This document shows, one piece after another, positions 45,818 to 54,527 of a stretch of DNA of 64,000 nucleotides. Position numbers and translations under genes: made by a program. Source of the stretch: Knoellia locipacati (lineage in GTDB: Bacteria > Actinomycetota > Actinomycetes > Actinomycetales > Dermatophilaceae); contig NZ_BKBA01000002.1 of the NCBI RefSeq assembly GCF_007992835.1, positions 1 through 64,000 on the forward strand. Reading direction: 5' to 3'. Under the pieces are notes generated by a model. The model saw only the letters and a list, made by a program, of their open reading frames with translations, was not told the DNA's origin and did not search any database. How positions within the stretch are numbered: the first letter of the stretch is position 1; the number at the start of each line of letters is the position of its first letter.

Positions 45818-46185
45818 GACCCCACCGCCACGACGTGGCGCACGACGGGTGGCCGACCACGCTCGGCGAGGACGCCGATGACGTCGATGCGCGCTCGGGC
45901 GACCGAGCCGGGCCGCGAGCGCAGGTAGGCCGCAGCGAGCCGGCGCAGGCGGTTGGCCTTCTCCCAGGTCACCGCCTCGACCGGGTCCCCGGCACCGGTG
46001 CCGGCGCGGGTCTTGACCTCGCACACGACGAGGCAGTCGCCGTCGAGGGCGACGATGTCGATCTCGCCCTCGGGGCAGCGCCAGTTGCGCTCGAGAACCT
46101 GCATCCCGCGCTCACGCAGGTAGCGGCTCGCGAGCTCCTCGCCGTAGCGGCCCAAGGCCAGGTGTGCGTCCATGCCGAGCAGCAT
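45814..46185 (-). CDS. YraN family (UPF0102) endonuclease-fold protein
   Basis: This 123-residue protein has a PD-(D/E)XK-like core: LGRYGEELASRYL, GEIDIVALDGDCLVVCEVKTR. The family is nearly universal and functionally unassigned, with links to DNA processing through its comM/dprA neighbourhood. Either the ATG at 46185 or at 46173 may be the start. Its stop overlaps comM (GTGA), so yraN-comM-dprA form one translation-coupled unit. Confidence 0.93.
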   Translation of the reverse strand: MLLGMDAHLALGRYGEELASRYLRERGMQVLERNWRCPEGEIDIVALDGDCLVVCEVKTRAGTGAGDPVEAVTWEKANRLRRLAAAYLRSRPGSVARARIDVIGVLAERGRPPVVRHVVAVGS

Positions 46186-46225
46186 CCGTGCGCCCGAGGC
46201 GACGGCGCCACCGTGCCCGACCCCG

Positions 46226-46264
46226 CCTGTGGACGGAGCGCGGGCGCACCCGCGCCTGTGGACG
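46226..46264. repeat. two CCTGTGGACG direct repeats, 29 bp apart
   Basis: CCTGTGGACG occurs at 46226-46235 and 46255-46264 in the DUF2469-yraN gap. It is the reverse complement of the decamer seen at 40355-40393, with the identical 29-bp spacing. The flanks otherwise differ, so this is not simply a copied block. Confidence 0.55.
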
Positions 46265-46283
46265 GCGCGGCGTGCTCAGCGCG

Positions 46284-46598
46284 TCAGAAGTCGCCCTTCG
46301 GCAGCTGGAGCTCGGACTTCGCGAGCTCCTCGACGTTGACGTCCTTGAACGTCACGACGCGCACCTGCTTGGCGAACCGCGCCGGCCGGTAGATGTCCCA
46401 GACCCACGCGTCCTGCATCGTCACGTCGAAGAACACCTCGCCGCCGTCGCTGCGGACCTTCACGTCGACGGAGTTGCACAGGTAGAAGCGGCGCTCCGTC
46501 TCGACGACGTGCGAGAAGAGCCCCACGACGTCGCGGTACTCGCGGTAGAGGGCGAGCTCCATCTCGCTCTCGTACTTCTCGAGGTCCTCAGCGCTCAT
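46284..46598 (-). CDS. DUF2469 family protein
   Basis: This 104-residue actinobacterial protein has the conserved start [20 protein letters not shown] and the core [32 protein letters not shown]. It is nearly always found between rnhB and yraN. No function is established. The ATG overlaps the rnhB stop (ATGA). Confidence 0.95.
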   Translation of the reverse strand: MSAEDLEKYESEMELALYREYRDVVGLFSHVVETERRFYLCNSVDVKVRSDGGEVFFDVTMQDAWVWDIYRPARFAKQVRVVTFKDVNVEELAKSELQLPKGDF

Positions 46599-47386
46599 GC
46601 GTGTGCATCTCCGTTGTCATGTGGTGCGGCGGGTGGTCCGGCGTTCGCCGACACGAGCTCGGGTGCGACCTCGGCATCCTCGAGCGCGGCGAAGGCACCA
46701 CCATCATCGGTCATCGTCCCGGGCAGCCGCCACGAGCGTCGGTGCAGGTCGCACGGACCGTGCTCCCGCAGGGCGTCGAGGTGCTCCGGTGCGGAGTAGC
46801 CCTTGTTGAGCTCCCACGCGTATGCCGGGTGCTCCGGTGCGAGGTCGACCATGATCGCGTCGCGCTCGACCTTGGCGAGCACGCTCGCCGACGCCACGGA
46901 CGAGCACTTGAGGTCGGCCTTGATCATCGTCGTCACGGGCGGGGTGTGGACCTCGTCCGCCGCGAACGCGAGCAGGCCGACCTCGTCGGGTGCGGTGAGC
47001 CAGTCGTGGTTGCCGTCGAGGATGACGAGGTCGGGGACGACGTCGAGCGAGGCGAGGGCCCGGCGACCGGCCAGGCGCAGGGCCGCGATGATGCCGATCT
47101 CGTCGATCTCGGCGGGCGAGGCGTGGCCCACCGCGTGGGCGAGGGACCAGCGGCGGATCCTCGGCACCATCGACTCGCGCGCGTGCGGCTGGAGCAGCTT
47201 GGAGTCACGCACGCCCTGCGGCGCCGAGCGGCAGGTCTCGTCGATGACGACGACGCCCACCGTCACGGGTCCGGCGAGCGCACCCCGGCCGACCTCGTCC
47301 ATGCCCGCGAGCAGCCGGTAGCCCTCGCGCTGCAGGGCGCGCTCCACCCGGAGGTTGGGCTTGCGGGAACGGGCAGGTGGTGCCAT
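46595..47386 (-). CDS. rnhB: ribonuclease HII
   Basis: RnhB nicks RNA/DNA hybrids, including single ribonucleotides. The 263-residue protein has [17 protein letters not shown] with two catalytic acidic residues, DSKLL, an Asp in [11 protein letters not shown] and the Asp-containing [32 protein letters not shown] is typical. About 45 residues at the C-terminus are acidic and non-conserved. The ATG is at 47386. It follows lepB in the usual order. Confidence 0.95.
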   Translation of the reverse strand: MAPPARSRKPNLRVERALQREGYRLLAGMDEVGRGALAGPVTVGVVVIDETCRSAPQGVRDSKLLQPHARESMVPRIRRWSLAHAVGHASPAEIDEIGIIAALRLAGRRALASLDVVPDLVILDGNHDWLTAPDEVGLLAFAADEVHTPPVTTMIKADLKCSSVASASVLAKVERDAIMVDLAPEHPAYAWELNKGYSAPEHLDALREHGPCDLHRRSWRLPGTMTDDGGAFAALEDAEVAPELVSANAGPPAAPHDNGDAHA

Positions 47387-47433
47387 GACGGGTGGTGCGC
47401 GTCTCTCTGGAGGGTACGGCGGTCAGGGGCTGG

Positions 47434-48303
47434 TCAGGGGGTGGTCGACGGCGTGGGGCTCGTGGACCCGGACGGCGCGGCGTCCGGGGCCGGGACCTTG
47501 ACGAACGTCGACTCGGGACGACTCAACCATCCTGCCCGGTCGAACGGCCAGACCTTGGCGACGGCCCGACCGGTGATGTCCTCGATCGGGACCGACCCCT
47601 CGGCGCCCGTGCCGGCAGGGTCGTGGAAGCGCGAGTCCTCGGAGTCGCTGCGGTGGTCACCCATGACCCAGACCTTGCCGGCGGGCACGGTGATGTCGAA
47701 GGTGATCGAGCTCGCGACGTCGCCGGGCTTGATGTAGGGCTCGGTGAGCGGGACGCCGTTGACCGTGAGGCGGCCCTGGGCGTCGCAGCAGACGATGTGG
47801 TCACCGGGCAGGCCGATGACGCGCTTGATGAGGTGGTTGTCCGAGGTGTCCGGCAGCAGGCCGACGAAGGTGAGGACGCGCTCGAGGCCGTCGCGCACCG
47901 GACCGTGGCTCACCGTGGGCACGGCCGCGAGCCACTCGCCCGGGTCCTGGAAGACGATGATGTCGCCGCGCTGGAGGTCGACGACGTCGGGGACGAGCTT
48001 GTTGACGACGACCCTGTCGTTGACGATGAGGGTGTCCTCCATCGACCCCGAGGGGATGTAGAACGCCTGGATCAGCCATGTCTTGACGACGAACGACAGC
48101 GCGAGGGCCATGGCGACGACGACGACGAACTCGCGGATGGCCGCACCGGCGGCACCCGCCGCGGAGCGTCCCCGGCCCGGACCGGAGCCGTCGCCCGAGG
48201 CCGAGGCCTGCCCCTCGGCACCGAGTCCGTCGTCGTCGACGGTCCCTTGGTGCGCGTCAGGGTCGTACTGGCCCGGGTCGAACCGGGCCTCGTGGCTCGT
48301 CAT
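47434..48303 (-). CDS. lepB: signal peptidase I (active type)
   Basis: This 289-residue membrane peptidase has a disordered N-terminus and one transmembrane helix (FVVVVAMALALSFVV). The nucleophile Ser is in YIPSGSMEDTL (about 90), the general-base Lys in LIKRVIGLPGD (about 160), and the box E GDHRSDSEDSR. It removes signal peptides from exported proteins. The ATG is at 48303. A second, degenerate paralogue lies 17 bp upstream. Confidence 0.95.
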   Translation of the reverse strand: MTSHEARFDPGQYDPDAHQGTVDDDGLGAEGQASASGDGSGPGRGRSAAGAAGAAIREFVVVVAMALALSFVVKTWLIQAFYIPSGSMEDTLIVNDRVVVNKLVPDVVDLQRGDIIVFQDPGEWLAAVPTVSHGPVRDGLERVLTFVGLLPDTSDNHLIKRVIGLPGDHIVCCDAQGRLTVNGVPLTEPYIKPGDVASSITFDITVPAGKVWVMGDHRSDSEDSRFHDPAGTGAEGSVPIEDITGRAVAKVWPFDRAGWLSRPESTFVKVPAPDAAPSGSTSPTPSTTP

Positions 48304-48320
48304 CACTGGTATCCGTGCTC

Positions 48321-49004
48321 TCAGGCTGGGTGGTGGACTGCAGAGGTCGGGGCGCCGAGCCGGCCGAGCGGCCAGATGCGCGTGACGACGGTACCGATGA
48401 TCGCATCGGCGGGCACCGTCCCGTCGGAGGTCTCGGAGCCGGCACCCACGTGGGTGCGGGAGTCCATGGCGGTGGAGGCGTTGTCGCTGAGCAGGAAGAC
48501 CCGCCCCTGGTCCACGGTGAGCCGGAAGGGCGCGGCGTTCTCGGGCAGGCTCGGTCCCACTGCGGTGCCGTTGACCCGCACCCGCGAGTCGGTGCAGCAC
48601 TCGACCTCGTCTCCCCCGGTGGCGACGACGCGTCCGAGGACGGACTTCTCGCCGAGGTCGATGCCGAACGCGCCCGATGCGGCGCCGAGCGCCCGCCCGA
48701 TGGCACCGTCGTCGACGTGGGTCGACCGGTCCGGGCCCGGCCAGGCAGCGGTGACGTCGGCGACGACGAGGTCGCCGCGCCCGGCTTCCCCGACCTTCGC
48801 CACGAGGACCCGGTCGCCTTCGGCGAGGCTCGGGTACATCGAGTCGCTCGCCACGGCATACGGCTGCATGAGGAGGGCCCGCACGAGGAGGACCGCGAGC
48901 ACGCCGACGGCCAGGAGCACCGGCACCGGGTGGGCACGACGCGACCCGGCCGCCGCCGTGGAGGCGGGGACCGGGTCGGAGTCGTGGGTGGCCGGGGCTG
49001 TCAT
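48321..49004 (-). CDS. signal peptidase I paralogue lacking the usual catalytic lysine
   Basis: This 227-residue paralogue has one membrane helix (VLLAVGVLAVLLVRALLM) and the Ser box SDSMYPSL. Where LepB has LIKRVIGLPGD it reads VLGRVVATGGD, so the general-base Lys aligns with Gly. The end box reads LSDNASTAMDSR in place of GDHRSDSEDSR. Paired lepB genes are common here, but loss of the Lys suggests an altered mechanism, a partner role, or use of a nearby Lys (EKSVLG). The ATG is at 49004. Confidence 0.85.
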   Translation of the reverse strand: MTAPATHDSDPVPASTAAAGSRRAHPVPVLLAVGVLAVLLVRALLMQPYAVASDSMYPSLAEGDRVLVAKVGEAGRGDLVVADVTAAWPGPDRSTHVDDGAIGRALGAASGAFGIDLGEKSVLGRVVATGGDEVECCTDSRVRVNGTAVGPSLPENAAPFRLTVDQGRVFLLSDNASTAMDSRTHVGAGSETSDGTVPADAIIGTVVTRIWPLGRLGAPTSAVHHPA

Positions 49005-49048
49005 CGTGATGATGCTAGCCGCCCGACCGGTGTGCGGCGTTCCGCGGA

Positions 49049-49405
49049 TCAGCTGGCCGGGGTCTCGCGCTTCTCCTTGATCTTGGCAGCCTTGCCGCGC
49101 AGGTCGCGCAGGTAGTAGAGCTTCGCGCGACGCACGTCACCGCGGGTGACGACCTCGATGTGGTCGATGACCGGCGTGTGGAGCGGGAAGGTGCGCTCGA
49201 CACCGACGCCGAAGGAGACCTTGCGGACGGTGAACGTCTCGCCGAGGCCACCACCGTGGCGACGGATAACGATGCCCTTGAAGACCTGGACGCGCGAGCG
49301 CGTGCCTTCGATGACCTTGACGTGCACGTTGACGGTGTCACCGGCGCGGAACGCGGGGATGTCGTCGCGGAGGGACGCCTTGTCGATCTCGTCGAAACGC
49401 TGCAT
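49049..49405 (-). CDS. rplS: 50S ribosomal protein L19
   Basis: The 118-residue L19 has [44 protein letters not shown] and [15 protein letters not shown]. The ATG at 49405 gives the conserved start. Its 204-bp upstream region (49406-49609) has a small CCCCC/GGGGG hairpin (about 49530-49545) and no promoter I can defend. Normally trmD lies just upstream; here four other genes intervene. Confidence 0.97.
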   Translation of the reverse strand: MQRFDEIDKASLRDDIPAFRAGDTVNVHVKVIEGTRSRVQVFKGIVIRRHGGGLGETFTVRKVSFGVGVERTFPLHTPVIDHIEVVTRGDVRRAKLYYLRDLRGKAAKIKEKRETPAS

Positions 49406-49609
49406 GACTGTTCGCTTTCTTGTGCGGTGCCACAGGTCACCCACGGGAAGGTGGTGCTTGCTGTCGATGGTGGTGCGTGCGTCGTGGCCTCATGCGCGGC
49501 GGCTCGAGCAGAACTCGGGCGATGCGCACTCCCCCTGTGGCGGGGGCGTTGTGTCGACGGACGCAAGGAGCAAGTTTGCCAGAGCACCCGCCCCCGTGCG
49601 AAATCCGCC

Positions 49610-49765
49610 TCAGGAGGCGCGGCTCTGCGAGGCCGACGGGCGCAGCGCGTGCGCGATCTTGACGATGACCGGGTCGACCTTGTCCTCGCCACCGGCGAAG
49701 TCGATGAGGGCGCGGGCGGACTGGATCTGGTCGCGGGTCACCTTGACGACGTGCTTGTCCTTCAC
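49610..49765 (-). CDS. 51-residue hypothetical protein, coupled to the upstream gene
   Basis: A GTG at 49765 overlaps the stop of the upstream hypothetical gene as GTGA and opens a 51-codon frame ending TGA at 49610. The product begins VKDKHVVKVTRDQIQSARAL and contains DFAGGEDKVDPVIVKIAHAL, a balanced soluble composition with GC-ending third positions typical of real genes here. No family is recognised. Coupling and codon use support expression. Confidence 0.6.
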   Translation of the reverse strand: MKDKHVVKVTRDQIQSARALIDFAGGEDKVDPVIVKIAHALRPSASQSRAS

Positions 49766-50184
49766 GGGGCGCCTCCCTCGCTGTCGGGGTCGTCCTCAGT
49801 GTCCTCCACGTAGACGACCTCGTCCACCAGCATCCCGGCCCGGAAGCGGGTGACGTCCTCCCCGTCGCCGTCGATCCGGGCACCCGCGTCGAGCACGGCG
49901 AGGACGAGCTGCTTCTCCTCGGCGGTGGCGAGGTCGCTCTGGCCGAGCTGGACGAGGAGGACCCGCGAGAGGGCCCGCTGCCGCGTGCTCTCGCTGCTCA
50001 CGCCCGCGAGCGCGGCGGTGAAGCGGCGCCCCCACTCCTCGAGGTTGGACTGCTCGATGCGCTGGCCCACGTCGGCGCGGGCCGCGGCCTCGCGCTGGGC
50101 GATGTCGCGACGGGCCACGACCCACGACACGGTCGACCCCAGCCCTGCCCCGACGAACGCGAGCGCGGCGCTCCACCACTCCAT
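49762..50184 (-). CDS. hypothetical membrane-anchored protein
   Basis: This 140-residue protein has one N-terminal helix (WSAALAFVGAGLGSTVSWVV), then a likely coiled region (RRDIAQREAAARADVGQRIEQ), and an acidic C-terminus (DEVVYVEDTEDDPDSEGG). No family is recognised. It is divergent from the FetB-like permease gene (70 bp between starts) and translationally coupled to the 51-residue ORF. The ATG at 50184 is chosen; the longer frame to 50736 is antisense to the permease. Confidence 0.6.
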   Translation of the reverse strand: MEWWSAALAFVGAGLGSTVSWVVARRDIAQREAAARADVGQRIEQSNLEEWGRRFTAALAGVSSESTRQRALSRVLLVQLGQSDLATAEEKQLVLAVLDAGARIDGDGEDVTRFRAGMLVDEVVYVEDTEDDPDSEGGAP

Positions 50185-50254
50185 GTCAGCCTCCCGCCGA
50201 CATTCTGGCACCCGGTCCGACGGGTCGTCGGCAGCGACGCCTAGCGTGTGCGTC

Positions 50255-51013
50255 GTGAGCATCGATCCCGGCTGGCCCGTCGCGCTGGCATGCGTCGCGC
50301 TCCTCGCCCTGACCCTGACCATGTATGCCGTGGGTCGCCTCCCGAACCCGGGTTCCACCCTGTTCGCGGCCGCGCGAGCCGTGGTCCAGCTCGGGGTCGC
50401 GGCGCTGGTCATCACGGCGGTGGCGCGCAACCTCGGGCTGTCGGTGCTGCTGCTGTGCTTCATGTTCGCGGTCGCGGTGGTCACGACGACCCGACGCGTC
50501 GAGGCGGTGCCGGCCTGGCCGTGGACGACCCTGGCGATGCTCGCCGGGCTGCTGCCGGTCGTCGCGATCATCCTGCTCACCCGCACGGTCCCGCTCGAGG
50601 GCATCGCGCTCATCCCCGTCGTCGGCATCGTCCTCGGCAACACGATGAACGGGCACACGCTCGTCGGACGCCGCGCCTTCGCGGCACTGCGTGAGGAGAC
50701 CGGCCAGTACGACGCCGCGCTCTCGCTCGGCCTCACGCGCGGTCAGGCGATCGACGAGATCGTCCACCGCCGCCTGCCCGAGGCGCTCATCCCCGGCCTC
50801 GACCAGGTCCGCACCGCCGGTGTCGTGACGCTGCCGGGCGCGTTCATCGGTGTGCTGCTCGGCGGCGGCTCCCCGGCGCAGGCGGCCGCGGCGCAGGTGC
50901 TCGTGCTGCTCGGGATCATGGCGGCGCAGACGACGACGGCGGTCGTGGCGGGGCGACTCATCTCGGCTGCGCGCCTGCTGCCCGAGGACCTGCACGCCCG
51001 CCTCCGCCCCTAG
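50255..51013 (+). CDS. UPF0014 family ABC permease (FetB/YbbM-like), no adjacent ATPase
   Basis: This 252-residue protein has about seven hydrophobic helices. The UPF0014 motif VGIVLGNTMNGHTLVGRRA is near residue 120, and ALSLGLTRGQAIDEIVHRRLPEALIPGLDQVRTAGVVTLPGAF contains the coupling region. E. coli FetAB exports iron under oxidative stress. Here no ATP-binding gene adjoins. The GTG at 50255 starts the protein. It is the only plus-strand gene of the block between rplS and trmD. Confidence 0.85.
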   Translation: MSIDPGWPVALACVALLALTLTMYAVGRLPNPGSTLFAAARAVVQLGVAALVITAVARNLGLSVLLLCFMFAVAVVTTTRRVEAVPAWPWTTLAMLAGLLPVVAIILLTRTVPLEGIALIPVVGIVLGNTMNGHTLVGRRAFAALREETGQYDAALSLGLTRGQAIDEIVHRRLPEALIPGLDQVRTAGVVTLPGAFIGVLLGGGSPAQAAAAQVLVLLGIMAAQTTTAVVAGRLISAARLLPEDLHARLRP

Positions 51014-51073
51014 GTCCCACACATCGCGGCATAGGGGTCGCGATCCGTGGGACCTTCCCGCTCGCCCGCCTCG

Positions 51074-51682
51074 TCAGCGGACCCCGGTGGCCCCGGGAAT
51101 CGCCGCGAGCACGGCGTTGGCGTAGCGGCGTGACCTCCCCAGGTCCCTCGCCTCTCCCAGCAGGGTGGCGTGGGGGCGGACCCAGAGGGTGACGAGGGCC
51201 CGCTGGTCGCCGGCACCCTCGACACGCACCGTGAGGTGGTGCGACGGCAGGAACGTCCGCATCCGGGCCGCCTGGAGTGTGTGCGGGTCGAGGAGCGTCG
51301 CGCCGGTGAAGCCTGTCTCACCCACCGCCACGATGACCGCCTGCCAGACGTCGGGCCCCGTGGCCGGCGTGAGCACCTGGGTGACGCTCGACGGGCCGGC
51401 CGCGGCGGGCCCTCCTTGTCGTCGCTCCTTCCACCGGTCGAACGCCTTGCCCAGCATCGGGAGCAGCAGGAAGATCACGCCGGCGATGACGCCGGCCACC
51501 AGCCCCCTGCGCCCACCACCCCAGACCATGAACTGGAGGTTGCCCTGTACCACCATCAGCAAAGCCGTGAACGCCCAGTCGAACCAGCGTGCACGCGAGT
51601 TGGTGCGGTCCCACTGTGCCCGGGCCGCGTCGAGGTCGAACCTCCACGGCCGCACGCCCCCGGGAGCCAGCGTGAAGGACAT
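51074..51682 (-). CDS. hypothetical membrane protein, paralogue of the next gene
   Basis: This 202-residue protein has two hydrophobic segments (about 35-55 and 60-75) and a soluble C-terminal domain of about 110 residues. That domain (PSSVTQVLTPATGPDVWQAV to [19 protein letters not shown]) aligns along its length with the neighbouring 51784-52383 product. The shared endings RRYANAVL and PGAT are especially clear. Family and function are unknown. The ATG is at 51682. Confidence 0.65.
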   Translation of the reverse strand: MSFTLAPGGVRPWRFDLDAARAQWDRTNSRARWFDWAFTALLMVVQGNLQFMVWGGGRRGLVAGVIAGVIFLLLPMLGKAFDRWKERRQGGPAAAGPSSVTQVLTPATGPDVWQAVIVAVGETGFTGATLLDPHTLQAARMRTFLPSHHLTVRVEGAGDQRALVTLWVRPHATLLGEARDLGRSRRYANAVLAAIPGATGVR

Positions 51683-51783
51683 GACCGAACGCTAGCGCCG
51701 CCCAGCCGTCGGCGTGGCTGCTTCCACGGTCCTCACGAACGCGTCGCCCGTCACGCGCTTGTGAGGACCGGGGCGCCGAGGAA

Positions 51784-52383
51784 TCAGTGGACGGGCGTCG
51801 CTCCGGGGACGGCGGTGAGGACGGCGTTGGCGTAGCGGCGGTTGCGTCCGTAGTCGAGCCACTGCAGCGGGTATGCCGGCCGCGACCACGCCGAGACCAC
51901 ACCCCGCCCGTCGGGTCCGGACTGGATGCGCACGGTCACCGTCTCGCCCCAGCTCGCCATCGACAGGGACCGGGTCGACACCACGGTCTGCGGGTCGGTC
52001 GTGCGGGGTGGGCCGAACCTCTCAGCCGCCAGGGCGGCATACACGGCGTTCCAGACGTCCGCGGGCGGCGCGGAGGTGACCACCTGACCGAACGCCGAGG
52101 GCCCCCGACCGGCCGGCCCGGCGTGCTTGCTCTCCTTGGCGGCCGAGATGGCCATGGGGATCCAGAGGAGGAGCCCCACGCCGACGAGCACGAGGACACC
52201 GACGGCCAAACCAGACCATCCACCCACCCCGGCCCAGACGGCGAGCCCGCAGAGCAGGCCCACCGCGCCGAGGCCGAGGATCGCGACGAGCTTGCCGATC
52301 CGGAACTGGCGGACCTGCGCCTCGTGGGCGAGACGGAGGTCGGGCGGGTACAGGGCGTGCGGCTGCACGAACGGGGTGCTCAC
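51784..52383 (-). CDS. hypothetical membrane protein, paralogue of the preceding gene
   Basis: This 199-residue protein has two or more hydrophobic helices ([36 protein letters not shown]) followed by a C-terminal domain homologous to that of 51074-51682: [20 protein letters not shown] to [19 protein letters not shown]. The GTG start overlaps the trmD stop (GTGA), so it is read from the trmD transcript. Function is unknown. Confidence 0.65.
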   Translation of the reverse strand: MSTPFVQPHALYPPDLRLAHEAQVRQFRIGKLVAILGLGAVGLLCGLAVWAGVGGWSGLAVGVLVLVGVGLLLWIPMAISAAKESKHAGPAGRGPSAFGQVVTSAPPADVWNAVYAALAAERFGPPRTTDPQTVVSTRSLSMASWGETVTVRIQSGPDGRGVVSAWSRPAYPLQWLDYGRNRRYANAVLTAVPGATPVH

Positions 52384-53645
52384 GCGGGCAGGCTAGCGGC
52401 GGAGCGGCGCTTGGTGAGGTCGACGGTGCCGGGGAACTCGCCCTCACCGGGTCGCACCCGGTAGCCCGCCTTCTTGTAGAGGCGCAGGTTCTCGGTGCTC
52501 TTCGCACCGGTGTTGAGCCACAGGGTCCGCACGTCGTCGGGTGCCAGCGACTCGGCATACGAGAGCAGCTCGCGTCCGAGGCCACGGCCCTGGAGGTAGG
52601 GCGCGACCATGAGTCGGCCGATCTGCCACGTCGACTCCTGCGTGGGGTGCGGTCGCACCCGCACCGAGGCGAGCAGCTGGCCGTCGCGGCGCCAGACCCG
52701 CGTGTCCCACTCCTGTATGCCGGTGCGCACCGTCTCGAGGTCCTCCTCGCCCGCGCTGAACATGCCGTAGCGGGCGAACTCGGGCGCCCAGCAGGCCCGG
52801 GTGAGGATCTGCAGGTCCGGGGCGTCGGCCGGGGTGGCCACCCGCTCCTCGAGGTCGGCGAGCACGGTGCTCACCGCCGTGGGCGGCAGCAGGTCCGGAC
52901 GGCGCTCGGCGGTGCGCTGGAGACGCTGCTCGTGGCGCCACTCGGCGATGGCCCGGTGGTTGCCGCCGAGGAGCACGTCGGGCACGGCGCGCCCGTCCCA
53001 CTCGGCGGGCTTGGTGTAGACGGGGTACTCGAGCAGCCCGTCCTCGTGCGACTCCTCGACGAGTGACTCGGCGTTGCCGATGACGCCGGGCAGCAGTCGG
53101 GCCACGGCCTCGACCATGGCGAGGACGGCCACCTCTCCCCCGTTGAGGACGTAGTCGCCGAGCGAGAGCACGCGCACCGGCATCCGCTCACCGGCCCACT
53201 CGTAGACCCGCTCGTCGATGCCCTCGTAGCGGCCGCAGGCGAACGCGAGCCACGCCTCGTCCGCGAGCTCACGGGCGATCTGCTGGGTGAAGGGCTCACC
53301 ACCGGGGCCGGGGACGATGAGCGTCGGCACACGCGCGCCGGCGGCCGCAGAGTCGGCGGCAGCAGCGCCGTCGCCGTCGCCGTCGCCCTCAGCCCCACCC
53401 GCCGAGCCCTGGGCCACGACGTGCTCCAGCGCCTCGGCCCACGGACCCGGCTTCATGACCATGCCGGCGCCCCCGCCGTAGGGCGAGTCGTCGACGGTCC
53501 GGTGGCGGTCGTGGGTGAAGTCGCGCAGGTCGTGCACGTGCAGGTCGAGCAGCCCGTCGCGCCGCGCCTTGCCGATGAGCGAGAGGTCGAGCGGCGAGAG
53601 GTACTCGGGGAAGATCGTGACGACGTCGAGTCGCAGGGAGCTCAT
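52380..53645 (-). CDS. trmD: tRNA (guanine-N1)-methyltransferase TrmD fused to a GNAT acetyltransferase domain
   Basis: This 421-residue protein is far longer than usual TrmD (about 230-270). Residues 1 to about 275 are TrmD, a SPOUT methyltransferase making m1G37: [29 protein letters not shown], the trefoil-knot [18 protein letters not shown] and [13 protein letters not shown]. An insert of about 25 Gly/Ala/Asp residues near 85-110 is unusual. From about 278 a GNAT domain follows ([36 protein letters not shown]). The acetyl acceptor is unknown. The ATG at 53645 is the family start. Confidence 0.9.
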   Translation of the reverse strand: MSSLRLDVVTIFPEYLSPLDLSLIGKARRDGLLDLHVHDLRDFTHDRHRTVDDSPYGGGAGMVMKPGPWAEALEHVVAQGSAGGAEGDGDGDGAAAADSAAAGARVPTLIVPGPGGEPFTQQIARELADEAWLAFACGRYEGIDERVYEWAGERMPVRVLSLGDYVLNGGEVAVLAMVEAVARLLPGVIGNAESLVEESHEDGLLEYPVYTKPAEWDGRAVPDVLLGGNHRAIAEWRHEQRLQRTAERRPDLLPPTAVSTVLADLEERVATPADAPDLQILTRACWAPEFARYGMFSAGEEDLETVRTGIQEWDTRVWRRDGQLLASVRVRPHPTQESTWQIGRLMVAPYLQGRGLGRELLSYAESLAPDDVRTLWLNTGAKSTENLRLYKKAGYRVRPGEGEFPGTVDLTKRRSAASLPA

Positions 53646-53650
53646 GCGGG

Positions 53651-54199
53651 CTACGCCTCGTCGAGGTCGAACAGTCCGGCGGGGGCGTCGACGACGACGT
53701 GTCCGGCCTCGGTGTCGACCTCGGTGACGATGGCCTCGACGAAGGGGACGAGCGCCTCGCGGCCGTCGGTCAGGCGCACCTCGAGCAGGTCCTGCACGGC
53801 TCCGACGACGAGTCCCCGCACCTCACCGAGGACGGCTCCGGCCGGGTCGTGGACGGCGAGACCGACGAGGTCGTGCTCGTACCAGCCCTCGTCGTCGTCC
53901 TCCACGTCGTCGACCTCGTCGAGGTCGAGGAGGAGCTGGGTGCCGCGCAGCGACTCGGCGCCGGTGCGGTCCGGGATCTCGTCGAAGCCGAGCAGCCAGA
54001 CCTCGCGGTGCTTGCGGGCGGTGGCCAAGGTCAGGGCGCGCGGCACACCGGTGCCGGCAGCGGCCCGCGTCGCGAACACCGTCCCGGGGACGTAACGGCG
54101 CTCGGGGTCGTCGGTGTGCGTCTGCACGGTCACCTCGCCGCGCAGTCCGTGGGGCTTGCCGATGCGGGCGACGAGCAGGGAGTCGGTGCTGCGGGCCAT
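53651..54199 (-). CDS. rimM: 16S rRNA processing protein RimM
   Basis: RimM aids 30S maturation and binds S19. The 182-residue protein has the N-terminal barrel ([26 protein letters not shown]) and the PRC-barrel ([36 protein letters not shown]). A Glu/Asp-rich stretch separates them. It lies 5 bp upstream of trmD and after khpA in the conserved order. Confidence 0.95.
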   Translation of the reverse strand: MARSTDSLLVARIGKPHGLRGEVTVQTHTDDPERRYVPGTVFATRAAAGTGVPRALTLATARKHREVWLLGFDEIPDRTGAESLRGTQLLLDLDEVDDVEDDDEGWYEHDLVGLAVHDPAGAVLGEVRGLVVGAVQDLLEVRLTDGREALVPFVEAIVTEVDTEAGHVVVDAPAGLFDLDEA

Positions 54200-54230
54200 G
54201 GGTCAGATCCTCTCAGGCCGGACACACGAA

Positions 54231-54261
54231 CGCGCCGCGCCCCACTGGGGGACGCGGCGCG
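54231..54261. terminator. 9-bp-stem hairpin between khpA and rimM
   Basis: CGCGCCGCG (54231-54239) and CGCGGCGCG (54253-54261) are fully complementary. Nested CCCC/GGGG can extend the fold. It lies within the 83-bp gap between khpA and rimM. Without a T-tract it may be a partial terminator or an mRNA-processing element setting the ratio of the ribosomal and maturation proteins. Confidence 0.45.
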
Positions 54262-54282
54262 TGACGTGGTGCTGGTGTTCGG

Positions 54283-54525
54283 TCAGCGCACGCGGTCGGT
54301 GTCGACGATGTCGATCCGGACCGGGCGACCGCCGGCGAGGGCGGTCATCACGGTGCGCAGCGCGCTGGCCGTGCGGCCGGAGCGGCCGATGACGCGACCA
54401 AGGTCGTCCGGGTGGACCCGGACCTCGATGATCTCGCCGCGACGGAGCTCCTTGCGCTTCACGGCCACGTCGTCCTTGTGGTCGACGATGCCGGTGACGA
54501 GGTGCTCCAGCGCCTCCTCGAGCAT
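54283..54525 (-). CDS. khpA: KH-domain RNA-binding protein KhpA (YlqC family)
   Basis: This 80-residue single KH-domain protein has EVRVHPDDLGRVIGRSGRTASALRTV, including the GxxG loop GRSG. KhpA partners KhpB in RNA binding in Gram-positives. It follows rpsP by 2 bp, the standard arrangement. The ATG is at 54525. Confidence 0.95.
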   Translation of the reverse strand: MLEEALEHLVTGIVDHKDDVAVKRKELRRGEIIEVRVHPDDLGRVIGRSGRTASALRTVMTALAGGRPVRIDIVDTDRVR

Positions 54526-54527
54526 GG

